A stretch of 6,868 nucleotides of DNA from an uncultured Bacilli bacterium. Lineage in GTDB: Bacteria; Bacillota_I; Bacilli_A; RF39; UBA660. The notes below the pieces were generated by a model, which made no database searches, was not told the DNA's origin, and saw only the letters and a program-made list of their open reading frames with translations. Shown here in pieces: positions 1 to 5,657 of the stretch (positions within the stretch are counted from its first letter, which is position 1; each line of letters starts with the position of its first letter). The position numbers were made by a program, and so were the translations under genes. The DNA lies in contig CALVPO010000077.1 of NCBI GenBank assembly GCA_944351345.1, positions 1 to 6,868 on the forward strand, written 5' to 3'.

Positions 1-744
1 ATACTTTCTTCCCACTAATATCCCTTCAATAAAATTTACTGGAATTCCAAAAAGTACAGCACTTTCCCTATCAGTAAAAAAGTCATCTTTATTTTGTCTA
101 TCAACAATAAACTTATTATAATATTCTTCATTTACAAATGGTCTAACATCATCATCACTAATATTATTAGGATTTAATATATCACCATCTAAAAGATTAC
201 TTTTATATACAATATCACTATTAAAAATAATACCTATTTGTACATTATTTTGAACAAGACTTGGCATAAATCTCGCCTCTTTTGTTTGCTCCATTCCCCA
301 TGCTAAATAACCTTTACTTTTAATTTTTTTTATAATTTTGTTAAATTCATTATAAGAAATAACTTCAGTTTCTTTATTATTATCTAATTGATTAAAATAT
401 CTAATTGTTCCACCAGAATAAAAGTTAATATATTCTTTTAATAAATAATCTTTTTTTAAATTCCATACTCCAACAGAACTAGGATATTTAGAACCTCTAC
501 CATCAATAAACCAACTAGATATTAATCCATCTTTAACAATTTCTTCTAATCCTTCAATATTTTTATAAGTTCCATGTAGTAATGTCCCCTTCTTTAAATA
601 AACATCATCCCCAATATTATAATTATGTTTTGGCATTTCTACTTCTTTTATTTTAAAATAATTATTAATTTGTTTAAGCATAATTTCTTTTGATTTACCA
701 CTTAATTTAGAATTCACTATTTTCATGTAATCTTCTTTATTCAT
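1..744 (-). CDS. ADP-ribosyltransferase-like hypothetical protein (C-terminus outside window)
   Basis: Reading from the ATG at 744, the minus strand stays open for 248 codons to the left edge with no stop, so the 3' end is missing. Visible features are a helical N-terminus (about residues 1-35), an LLHGT motif at 55-59 followed by an 'I..GL' segment (69-74), a central part with Trp, Gly and Arg residues (83-116), and ESAVLFGIPVNFIEG at 227-241. An early H-G-T motif and a late E followed by '.IP..fI.GI.V' are typical of ADP-ribosyltransferase/KptA/PARP-fold proteins, where His binds NAD and the late Glu/Gln is catalytic. That assignment is inference by motif; no reaction or target is known. 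The start codon overlaps the stop of the Nudix remnant by 8 bp, suggesting former translational coupling; the RBS is weak (AAAGAAG, about 8 nt upstream). It could instead be an unrelated conserved protein of unknown function. Confidence 0.6.
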   Translation of the reverse strand, partial: MNKEDYMKIVNSKLSGKSKEIMLKQINNYFKIKEVEMPKHNYNIGDDVYLKKGTLLHGTYKNIEGLEEIVKDGLISSWFIDGRGSKYPSSVGVWNLKKDYLLKEYINFYSGGTIRYFNQLDNNKETEVISYNEFNKIIKKIKSKGYLAWGMEQTKEARFMPSLVQNNVQIGIIFNSDIVYKSNLLDGDILNPNNISDDDVRPFVNEEYYNKFIVDRQNKDDFFTDRESAVLFGIPVNFIEGILVGRKY

Positions 745-943
745 TATCAATACTTCTTTCTATCCTATGATTAATACTGTCATTAATATTTTTTATATAA
801 TTACTACTCATTTTAGGTAATAATTTAATATTATCTATATCACTTATATTTATCCAATGAAAAGTTTGTCCTTAATGATCTAAACAATTAAAATCTTGCT
901 TTTCTATTACACCGTTATATATTGCATTATAACAAAAATTATA
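737..943 (-). pseudogene. Nudix hydrolase remnant, C-terminal part, in-frame stop
   Basis: One minus-strand frame reads NGVIEKQDFNCLDH, a TAA stop at 872-874, then GQTFHWINISDIDNIKLLPK, ending at TAA 737-739. The pattern 'W..i.diD.ikLLP' is the usual end of Nudix (NUDT/MutT-like) hydrolases, where the last strand and helix follow the catalytic box. The frame is closed upstream by TGA at 944-946, and no Nudix box (GX5EX7REUXEEXGU) is visible before it, so the catalytic core is gone. The reading continues in the same frame on both sides of the internal stop, which looks like a point mutation in a once intact gene. The remnant ends inside the start of the ART-like gene (8-bp overlap), so the two were probably an operon pair. 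The assignment rests on a short stretch and is moderate. Confidence 0.5.
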
Positions 944-946
944 TCA
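938..946 (-). promoter_or_regulatory. Possible extended -10 promoter upstream of the ART-like gene
   Basis: The minus strand reads TGATATAAT here, an exact extended -10 element (TGnTATAAT). No good -35 hexamer is seen at 16-18 bp. It lies about 190 bp before the ART-like start and would transcribe through the Nudix remnant. In such AT-rich DNA this could be chance. Confidence 0.25.
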
Positions 947-990
947 CCTTTATTAATTTTAAGCACATTTTATTAAAGATTTATTAAACA

Positions 991-2088
991 TTATATTTTA
1001 TCCACCATTTCTAGAAATTTATTTAAGTTTTTATACCTCTTATATAATTGTTTCCTATTTATATAATCTTCTAATTCTTCTTCTGTATAATTCTTATTTT
1101 TTAATTTCCATCTATTAATACATCTATCTAAACATGTATCAATACAAGTTCTAATTACTATAACTTTTCCTTTTAATAATTTAAAATCTTCATCTGTTCT
1201 CAAATTTCTAAATTGAGCTGAATCTATTATCAAAGTTTTATCAATATTTTTATAAAATTCTAATATTTCTTTATATATAATATTAAAATCTTTATAAATA
1301 TCTAATTTCTTATCTTCATATTTATTTTTTAAATACTCTCTAAATTCTAAACAGTATTTATTATTAGTTAATCTATTATCTTTTATTTCATCAGTATCAA
1401 TAACAATATAATTATCATTACTTAAATATTCTTGTAAAAATGTTGACTTTCCACTACCAGACTCTCCTGTAATATTTATAACTTTATCATTTGTTAATTG
1501 TTTTATATAAGGGTCTTTATCTACACAAATTGATATTAACAAATTAGATTTTATTTCAGTCAGATACTCATCAATCAAATTAACTAATTCATTACTTCTA
1601 TCATTCTTACCACCATGATTAATAAAATCATTCCATTCCTCTAAAACAATATCTATATTATTCTTATTAACTTTATCTCTTAATATTGCAAGTGCCGTTT
1701 TTTTATAATTCATTATACTAACTACCCCCAATGCTTTATAATATGATTTCTTAGGTATACCAGATATTTTATAAAAATGAAGTGCTAAATCATCATCAAT
1801 TTTTCTTGGATTTTTAATAATTATTTTGTTAGTTCTATATACATCTGTAGCACCTTCTATTTTTACATTTTCAGCATCATTAGGAATTTCAACATCATAT
1901 ATAGTATCTCCTCTATGAAGCCATCTCAATATACAATCATCAGTAGCATAATTAAATCCTCCAAAATCTCTTCCTTTAGTTGCATTTGGATTCCAATTAT
2001 CACAAACATTTACCTCATCAATTTTATATTTAACTTTTCTATTTACTCCACTAATTGAACCAAACATTACTTTTACATATTTACTCAC
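991..2088 (-). CDS. Two-domain protein: unassigned N-terminal domain plus P-loop kinase-like NTPase
   Basis: The product is 365 residues. The N-terminal part (about 1-150) has a conserved-looking core, including NWNPNATKGRDFGGFNYATD at 31-50 and LRWLHRGDTIYDVEIP at 54-69, resembling a widespread Bacillota domain of unknown function. The C-terminal part (about 200-365) is a P-loop kinase fold: a Walker A GESGSGKST at 208-216 (Lys214), an IDTDEI strand at 230-235, a Walker-B-like LIIDSAQ at 286-292 (Asp289), and an Arg-rich lid-like segment around RTCIDTCLDRCINRWK (313-328). This layout fits small-molecule or polynucleotide kinases and zeta-toxin relatives; the substrate is unknown. The start is GTG at 2088, chosen because AGAGG lies 8 nt upstream; the first in-frame ATG (codon 8) has no such site. 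It follows a noncoding region with a terminator about 110 nt upstream, so it either has its own promoter or depends on read-through. Confidence 0.8.
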   Translation of the reverse strand: MSKYVKVMFGSISGVNRKVKYKIDEVNVCDNWNPNATKGRDFGGFNYATDDCILRWLHRGDTIYDVEIPNDAENVKIEGATDVYRTNKIIIKNPRKIDDDLALHFYKISGIPKKSYYKALGVVSIMNYKKTALAILRDKVNKNNIDIVLEEWNDFINHGGKNDRSNELVNLIDEYLTEIKSNLLISICVDKDPYIKQLTNDKVINITGESGSGKSTFLQEYLSNDNYIVIDTDEIKDNRLTNNKYCLEFREYLKNKYEDKKLDIYKDFNIIYKEILEFYKNIDKTLIIDSAQFRNLRTDEDFKLLKGKVIVIRTCIDTCLDRCINRWKLKNKNYTEEELEDYINRKQLYKRYKNLNKFLEMVDKI

Positions 2089-2195
2089 ATTTAAAACCTC
2101 TTATTTCTATAATAATCAAATTATTGTTATCAGTTAAATCAAAACCTTTAAAATTATAATTAAATTTTATCATAAAAAATTTATATTTTACAGCT

Positions 2196-2233
2196 AAACA
2201 AAAAAACTAACCAATACTGATAATATTGATTAG
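2196..2233 (-). terminator. Intrinsic terminator, minus strand
   Basis: The minus strand has a 10-bp stem (arms 2224-2233 and 2207-2216, one U.G pair), a 7-nt loop UUAUCAG, then seven U residues (2200-2206). On the plus strand the stem contains an A.C mismatch and lacks a T tract, so direction is clear. It ends the RNA candidate or the lipoprotein transcript. A competing pairing is visible: AAACUA just before the stem can pair with UAGUUU at its 3' base. Confidence 0.8.
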
Positions 2234-2401
2234 CCCTAGTTTAAGAAAAAATTGAATAAAGGTTATAATCAATAATACATATATTATATAAAATAATATA
2301 TATACTATTCCCCCTTAAATAGACATTATCAGTGCCTATCTCAACTTCTTATCCTTTGAGTTTAACTTTCTCAAAATGTACATTTTACTTAGTGGCGACA
2401 A
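2200..2401 (-). ncRNA. Candidate structured RNA with complementary hairpin loops
   Basis: On the minus strand three hairpins follow one another. Hairpin A pairs 2333-2341 with 2317-2325 (9 bp, loop CUGAUAA at 2326-2332). Hairpin B pairs 2293-2309 with 2271-2287 (17 bp, 5-nt loop). The terminator hairpin pairs 2224-2233 with 2207-2216 (10 bp, loop UUAUCAG at 2217-2223). The loops of A and the terminator are exact 7-nt reverse complements. All five imperfect pairs are G.U on this strand and A.C on the other. Upstream of A, a CUCAA segment (minus reading of 2356-2360) can pair with UUGAG on either side. The sequence between A and B holds AAGGGGG, the most G-rich run of the region. It matches no RNA class I can recall (not RNase P, tmRNA, SRP, T-box or a common riboswitch). 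The 5' end is a guess from a weak promoter; it may instead be the 3' UTR of the lipoprotein mRNA or an attenuator of the kinase gene. Confidence 0.5.
2373..2386. repeat. 14-bp perfect palindrome
   Basis: AAAATGTACATTTT reads identically on both strands. As DNA it could be an operator for a dimeric regulator; as RNA it could form a short hairpin with a GUAC loop in the 5' part of the structured RNA candidate. The A/T-only outer bases make a chance origin possible. Confidence 0.5.
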
Positions 2402-2447
2402 GAACTATATATATTAATATATTTTCTACCAACAAGAACAAGAACTA
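2398..2447. repeat. ACAAGAAC short direct repeats
   Basis: ACAAGAACTA occurs exactly at 2398-2407 and 2438-2447, 40 bp apart, and a third ACAAGAAC overlaps at 2432-2439. These flank the weak promoter proposed for the structured RNA. The role is unknown; a binding-site array or a small duplication are both possible. Confidence 0.4.
2408..2435 (-). promoter_or_regulatory. Weak candidate promoter for the structured RNA
   Basis: On the minus strand TTGTTG (2430-2435) lies 16 bp before TATATA (2408-2413), which would start transcription near 2401, just ahead of the GUCGCC segment. Both hexamers are poor matches and similar ones arise by chance in AT-rich DNA. Confidence 0.2.
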
Positions 2448-2684
2448 ACAAAAATATTTTTTAAATATTATTTTAGTTATTCTACTACTATATATTAATA
2501 CATTCTCATAAAAGAAAGATAATATATATAGTTAAATAAGTAATATGCTAACTCTTATTCTATCTAAGTAACTTAAATATACCAAATATTTTTTAAATAA
2601 TCAATAGTTTAATTAAAATTTATCTAAAATTTTACATTTTTAAACAATTATTTACACCAAAACAATAATTAACAATAAAAAATA

Positions 2685-3806
2685 TTACTTTTGTTTTTTT
2701 AATACTTTATTTTTATTTATAACAATTCCAAAATTATCAACATTATCTACATAAACATCCTTATTATTTACATAAACATAAGTTTCAAATTCATAATATT
2801 TATTTTTATCATAATCGTAATCTATTACATCATATCCATCTGGTGCCACTAATTCCCTTGTACCATTTTCTCCAAAAACTAATTCTAAGTTTCTATCAAT
2901 ATCAACTAAAACATGTTGCCCTTTTCTATAAATATTATCTTCTTTTTTTAAATCAAATTTAGAAATAGGAACACCAAATGTATTTTTATCAGAAACATAA
3001 ACAGGTACTATATTTTCATAAGTAATAGTCTCAAATTCAACTGTTTCCGTTTTGTCATAATCATAATCTATTACTTTATATCCATCTGGCGCTGTTATTT
3101 CCTTCATTTGATTTTTACCAAAAAGAAAATTAATATTTCTAGAGATAACAACTAATTTATGCTCACCAACTTCATAATTACTATCATTATATTTAGAAAT
3201 ATCATCAGAATTAACTGGAATTCCAAAATCATTAACATCATCTACAACAACATCATTATTATTTACATATGTAACATTTTCATATTCAGCAAACTCTGTC
3301 TTATCATAATCATAATCAACAATATCATATCCACTTGGAGCTTCTAAAGCAAATGATGTATCCTTTTTTCCAAGTAACATGTTAAAATTTTTATTTATAT
3401 CTACTATAACATGAGAACTAGGTTCATAAACATCACTATTATTAATAGAAGAATCACCTGGAGCGCCAAACTTATTAGAGTCAGTTACATAAACATCAGT
3501 ATTGTTAACATAAACATAATCATTATATTCAAACAAACCCCATCTATCATAATCATAATCACTTATATTATAACCATCAGGTGCACCAAGACCATACTTA
3601 CCTTCTTTACCAAATAAAACTAAATTTCTATCAACTTCTAATAACTTATGAGTGTCTTTTTCATATTTATAACTAAATTCTTTATCTTTATTCATTTTAT
3701 CATTAGAAGAACAACCAGATACCATAACTATCCCTGAAATTGAACCATATAACATCATCTTCTTACCAAATCTTCTAACTTTATCAACATTAATTTTTAA
3801 ATTCAT
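2685..3806 (-). CDS. Lipoprotein with four tandem ~82-residue repeats
   Basis: The product is 373 residues. A basic N-terminus (RRFGKK at 11-16), a hydrophobic stretch (17-30) and the lipobox VSGC with Cys32 indicate a lipid-anchored surface protein. After a short polar linker come four repeats at about 53-116, 132-197, 216-280 and 298-360. Each has the order H.lv.i.rN...lFGk, then an 'APDGY.v.DYDYDk' block (starts 75, 156, 239, 321), then an aromatic/acidic strand ending 'vYVnn.dVyV.d...FG.p'. The units are strongly acidic and Tyr/Asp-rich. I do not recognise the repeat family; a beta-rich surface module that binds a ligand or cation is an inference. The ATG at 3806 is supported by GGAAGTGG 6 nt upstream. 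Downstream there is no clear terminator until 2196, so the mRNA may include the structured RNA. Confidence 0.85.
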   Translation of the reverse strand: MNLKINVDKVRRFGKKMMLYGSISGIVMVSGCSSNDKMNKDKEFSYKYEKDTHKLLEVDRNLVLFGKEGKYGLGAPDGYNISDYDYDRWGLFEYNDYVYVNNTDVYVTDSNKFGAPGDSSINNSDVYEPSSHVIVDINKNFNMLLGKKDTSFALEAPSGYDIVDYDYDKTEFAEYENVTYVNNNDVVVDDVNDFGIPVNSDDISKYNDSNYEVGEHKLVVISRNINFLFGKNQMKEITAPDGYKVIDYDYDKTETVEFETITYENIVPVYVSDKNTFGVPISKFDLKKEDNIYRKGQHVLVDIDRNLELVFGENGTRELVAPDGYDVIDYDYDKNKYYEFETYVYVNNKDVYVDNVDNFGIVINKNKVLKKQK

Positions 3807-3826
3807 AAATTACCACTTCCAAACAA

Positions 3827-3860
3827 ATTATATAATAATACATTATTAACACTAATTCAA
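3827..3860 (-). promoter_or_regulatory. Candidate promoter of the lipoprotein gene
   Basis: The minus strand has TTGAAT (3855-3860), 17 bp, then TATTAT (3832-3837) running into TATAAT (3827-3832). It would give a short leader that still contains the GGAAGTGG ribosome binding site. The 82-bp gap from the upstream gene has no terminator, so read-through is also possible. Confidence 0.4.
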
Positions 3861-3888
3861 TATAAAAATTAAACTTTATATAATCAAA

Positions 3889-4812
3889 CTATTGTTTTCT
3901 ATTTTTTAAAAACTTTTTAACATTATACGAATTATCATTTATAAGTAAATCAAAAATCTCTTCTTTAGCTTCTTCATCTTTTTTTAAAAAATATTTACCA
4001 TTATCATCTTTATTTTCAAAATAAATATCTGAATTATATAAAACTAAATTGGGCATATTTTTTAAACATTTAACTAAAACATCTCTACGTTCACTATGAT
4101 TACAAATTTTTCCAAACAAATAAGCATAATATTGTGCTCTTTCTATTTTTCCAGGAATATAAGAAATATTTATCAATTTATCATTTATAAATTGCATCTT
4201 ATGATCATAAAAATCTTTTGAATCTCTAACAATATCTTTATTAAAATAATTCTCTAAAAATTTATAAGCCTGATTTGTTGTAAGCTCATTATGTACAAGT
4301 TCAAAAATACTATCTAAATAAATATTATTTTTATATAATTTTAAAATACTATCAATCTCTTTTATATAATCTTTAGGTAAAACACTAATATCTACATTTA
4401 TATTATTATCACAATTAATCCCTATAGGAAATATTCCATAGCATCTAGTATACAGTCCAACTTGATTTACCATTAAATCCTTAAGTGGATCTATAAAATA
4501 CCAGTCAATATCACCTCTAACTAATAAAGCAAAATGTGGAATTTTATTATTATTAGTAGTAACTATAATACAATCAATATTAAAAGATTCAAATAAATTT
4601 TTATAATAATTAACTAAAGAATAACAAGTAACATGCATATTATCATTTGGTAAATTATTAATAAACATCTCATACTGTAAATCTTCATTTCCAAAGAAAA
4701 ATTTTAAATTACGCTGAAAGAAAGGTGCTAACTTAACATATAAAAATCTGATTATAAAATCTTTAGGCCACGAAGTATCAACACTACCTATTATATCTTC
4801 TCTTTTTTTCAT
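3889..4812 (-). CDS. Transglutaminase-like (papain-fold) protein
   Basis: The product is 307 residues with no signal peptide or membrane segment, so it is probably cytoplasmic. Residues about 15-130 look like a transglutaminase-like domain: a leading helix WPKDFIIRFLYVKLAPFF (15-32), then TCYSL with Cys63, IPHFAL with His93 and WYFIDPLKDL with Asp108. The Cys, His, Asp order and spacing match the triad of the transglutaminase/cysteine-protease superfamily, and 'IDP..DL' after the Asp strand is typical. Members include peptidases, transglutaminases and amidases, so the reaction is open. Residues 145-307 form a mainly helical, charged extension I do not recognise. The ATG at 4812 is preceded by an unusual run of six G residues (about 6 nt spacing) that serves as ribosome binding site. 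Its own promoter lies upstream. Confidence 0.8.
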   Translation of the reverse strand: MKKREDIIGSVDTSWPKDFIIRFLYVKLAPFFQRNLKFFFGNEDLQYEMFINNLPNDNMHVTCYSLVNYYKNLFESFNIDCIIVTTNNNKIPHFALLVRGDIDWYFIDPLKDLMVNQVGLYTRCYGIFPIGINCDNNINVDISVLPKDYIKEIDSILKLYKNNIYLDSIFELVHNELTTNQAYKFLENYFNKDIVRDSKDFYDHKMQFINDKLINISYIPGKIERAQYYAYLFGKICNHSERRDVLVKCLKNMPNLVLYNSDIYFENKDDNGKYFLKKDEEAKEEIFDLLINDNSYNVKKFLKNRKQ

Positions 4813-4867
4813 AATTATCCCCCCATTTCTGTAAAATTAAAATATCAATTAACTTTAAGTTATATTT

Positions 4868-4898
4868 ATTATAACACTTTTTTCTAAAAAATCATCAA
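4868..4898 (-). promoter_or_regulatory. Promoter of the transglutaminase-like gene
   Basis: The minus strand reads TGTTATAAT (4868-4876), a perfect extended -10 element. TTGATG (4893-4898) lies 19 bp upstream of TATAAT, a long spacing that the extended -10 can tolerate, and T-rich DNA sits above it. The leader would be roughly 50 nt. The rest of the gap up to 5044 shows no gene. Confidence 0.55.
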
Positions 4899-5044
4899 AA
4901 AAAGAAAAAAATAGATAATTTATATCTACAGGACTGTGAATAGTAATTAAATATCACATCACTAAAATATAATTCTCTATCAAATATATTAAATTTATAA
5001 ACAAGTTAATAATCTTCTTGTAAATAACTCCTTGTTAATAGTTC

Positions 5045-5599
5045 TTAATCTAAATAATCACTATAATCTAAAATTTCTTCATTTTTCTTAAAAACTAAAT
5101 ATATATAATTACTACATGATTCGCCAATATAATTACCTTTATCTATTTTATCATATGTTTTTAATGTAGAATTACATATATTACCATACAAAACATCAAT
5201 ATCATCTTCTCTTTTTATAACATAAACAGAACCATATTCATCAATAGAACCAATATAACTAACAACACCACTATACATACTAGGTACTAAATAATTGTAA
5301 CTAACATCTAACTTAGCCCCATTTCTATAATCACTAATAGAATTATATACTATTTTTTCATCAAAAACTTGTTCAGTTTTTTCGTTAACACTATCTTTAA
5401 AAAAAGAAATTCCTCCAAAATATTTATTAATAAAATTTGTTAAATACCCAAAATTCAAAGTATCCTCATAAATATAATAATGTATTTTATTTCTATATTC
5501 AATATTATATTTTCCAATAATAGCAAGGATCAAAAAAATAGCACTACATATTAATAATTTAATAAAAAATTTATATATATTATTTAATAATCTCATCAT
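5045..5599 (-). CDS. SpoIVFA-like membrane protein with degenerate M23 (LytM) domain
   Basis: From the ATG at 5599 the product is 184 residues. The frame is open further upstream to 5710, but that part would overlap the divergent RNHCP gene and its promoter, and the double Met (5599, 5596) directly precedes a natural membrane anchor. Residues 11-28 are a transmembrane helix after a short basic N-terminus; the rest is extracytoplasmic. From about residue 105 it follows the M23/LytM pattern: VPSMYSGVVSYIG, LYGNI (137-141) where active enzymes have Y.HL, KGNYIGE (154-160), and YLVF (167-170) where enzymes have HLHFE. The zinc-binding histidines are therefore absent, as in SpoIVFA-type scaffold proteins. 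A structural or regulatory role in the envelope or sporulation is inferred; no spoIVFB neighbour is visible. No Shine-Dalgarno is seen, so it may be leaderless. Confidence 0.75.
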   Translation of the reverse strand: MMRLLNNIYKFFIKLLICSAIFLILAIIGKYNIEYRNKIHYYIYEDTLNFGYLTNFINKYFGGISFFKDSVNEKTEQVFDEKIVYNSISDYRNGAKLDVSYNYLVPSMYSGVVSYIGSIDEYGSVYVIKREDDIDVLYGNICNSTLKTYDKIDKGNYIGESCSNYIYLVFKKNEEILDYSDYLD

Positions 5600-5600
5600 T

Positions 5601-5611
5601 ACATTTATATT
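5601..5611 (-). promoter_or_regulatory. Possible leaderless promoter of the SpoIVFA-like gene
   Basis: On the minus strand an AATATAAAT element lies 4 nt before the ATG pair, close enough that transcription could begin at or near the start codon. This would explain the missing ribosome binding site and overlaps the -35 region of the divergent promoter. The evidence is weak because the DNA is nearly all A/T. Confidence 0.25.
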
Positions 5612-5637
5612 AATTATTAAAAAAAATATGCTATAAT
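5610..5637 (+). promoter_or_regulatory. Promoter of the RNHCP gene
   Basis: TGCTATAAT at 5629-5637 is an exact extended -10 element, with a weak -35 TTAATT at 5610-5615 (16-bp spacing). Transcription would begin near 5644, leaving a very short leader that just includes the AGGAG site at 5645-5649. Confidence 0.6.
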
Positions 5638-5657
5638 TAATAAAAGGAGACAAAGAA

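Larger units (their letters stand above)
2089..2684. other. Long noncoding interval between kinase-like and lipoprotein genes
   Basis: No supportable protein gene lies in these 596 bp. From the lipoprotein side (2684 down to about 2460) it is plain AT-rich sequence with only weak A/T hairpins. Between about 2440 and 2200 it carries the structured RNA candidate and its terminator, described separately. From 2199 to 2089 it holds the kinase gene's leader with its AGAGG ribosome binding site; I see no convincing promoter there. Two short frames starting at the ATGs of the 14-bp palindrome (15 codons minus, 13 codons plus) lack ribosome binding sites. Confidence 0.7.

Noticed and set aside
2335..2382. 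Short peptide frame from the palindrome ATG on the minus strand (15 codons), as a leader peptide
   Set aside because: There is no Shine-Dalgarno sequence and no diagnostic codon run; such short frames are common by chance.
2200..2401. Structured RNA as RNase P, tmRNA, SRP RNA, T-box or a common riboswitch
   Set aside because: None of the conserved core sequences of those classes that I can recall is present.
2604..2640. A/T-only inverted repeats after the lipoprotein stop as a terminator
   Set aside because: The stem has no G-C pairs and would be unstable; palindromes of this kind are expected in such DNA.
3159..3617. Two plus-strand open frames (62 and 68 codons) opposite the lipoprotein gene
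   Set aside because: They are Ile-rich shadows of the repeated Tyr/Asp codons, have no plausible ribosome binding site and lie fully inside a clear gene.
5003..5036. AACAAG / CTTGTT hairpin after the SpoIVFA-like gene as a terminator
   Set aside because: The stem is only 5-6 bp with a long loop and has no clean U tract, so it is not a convincing terminator.
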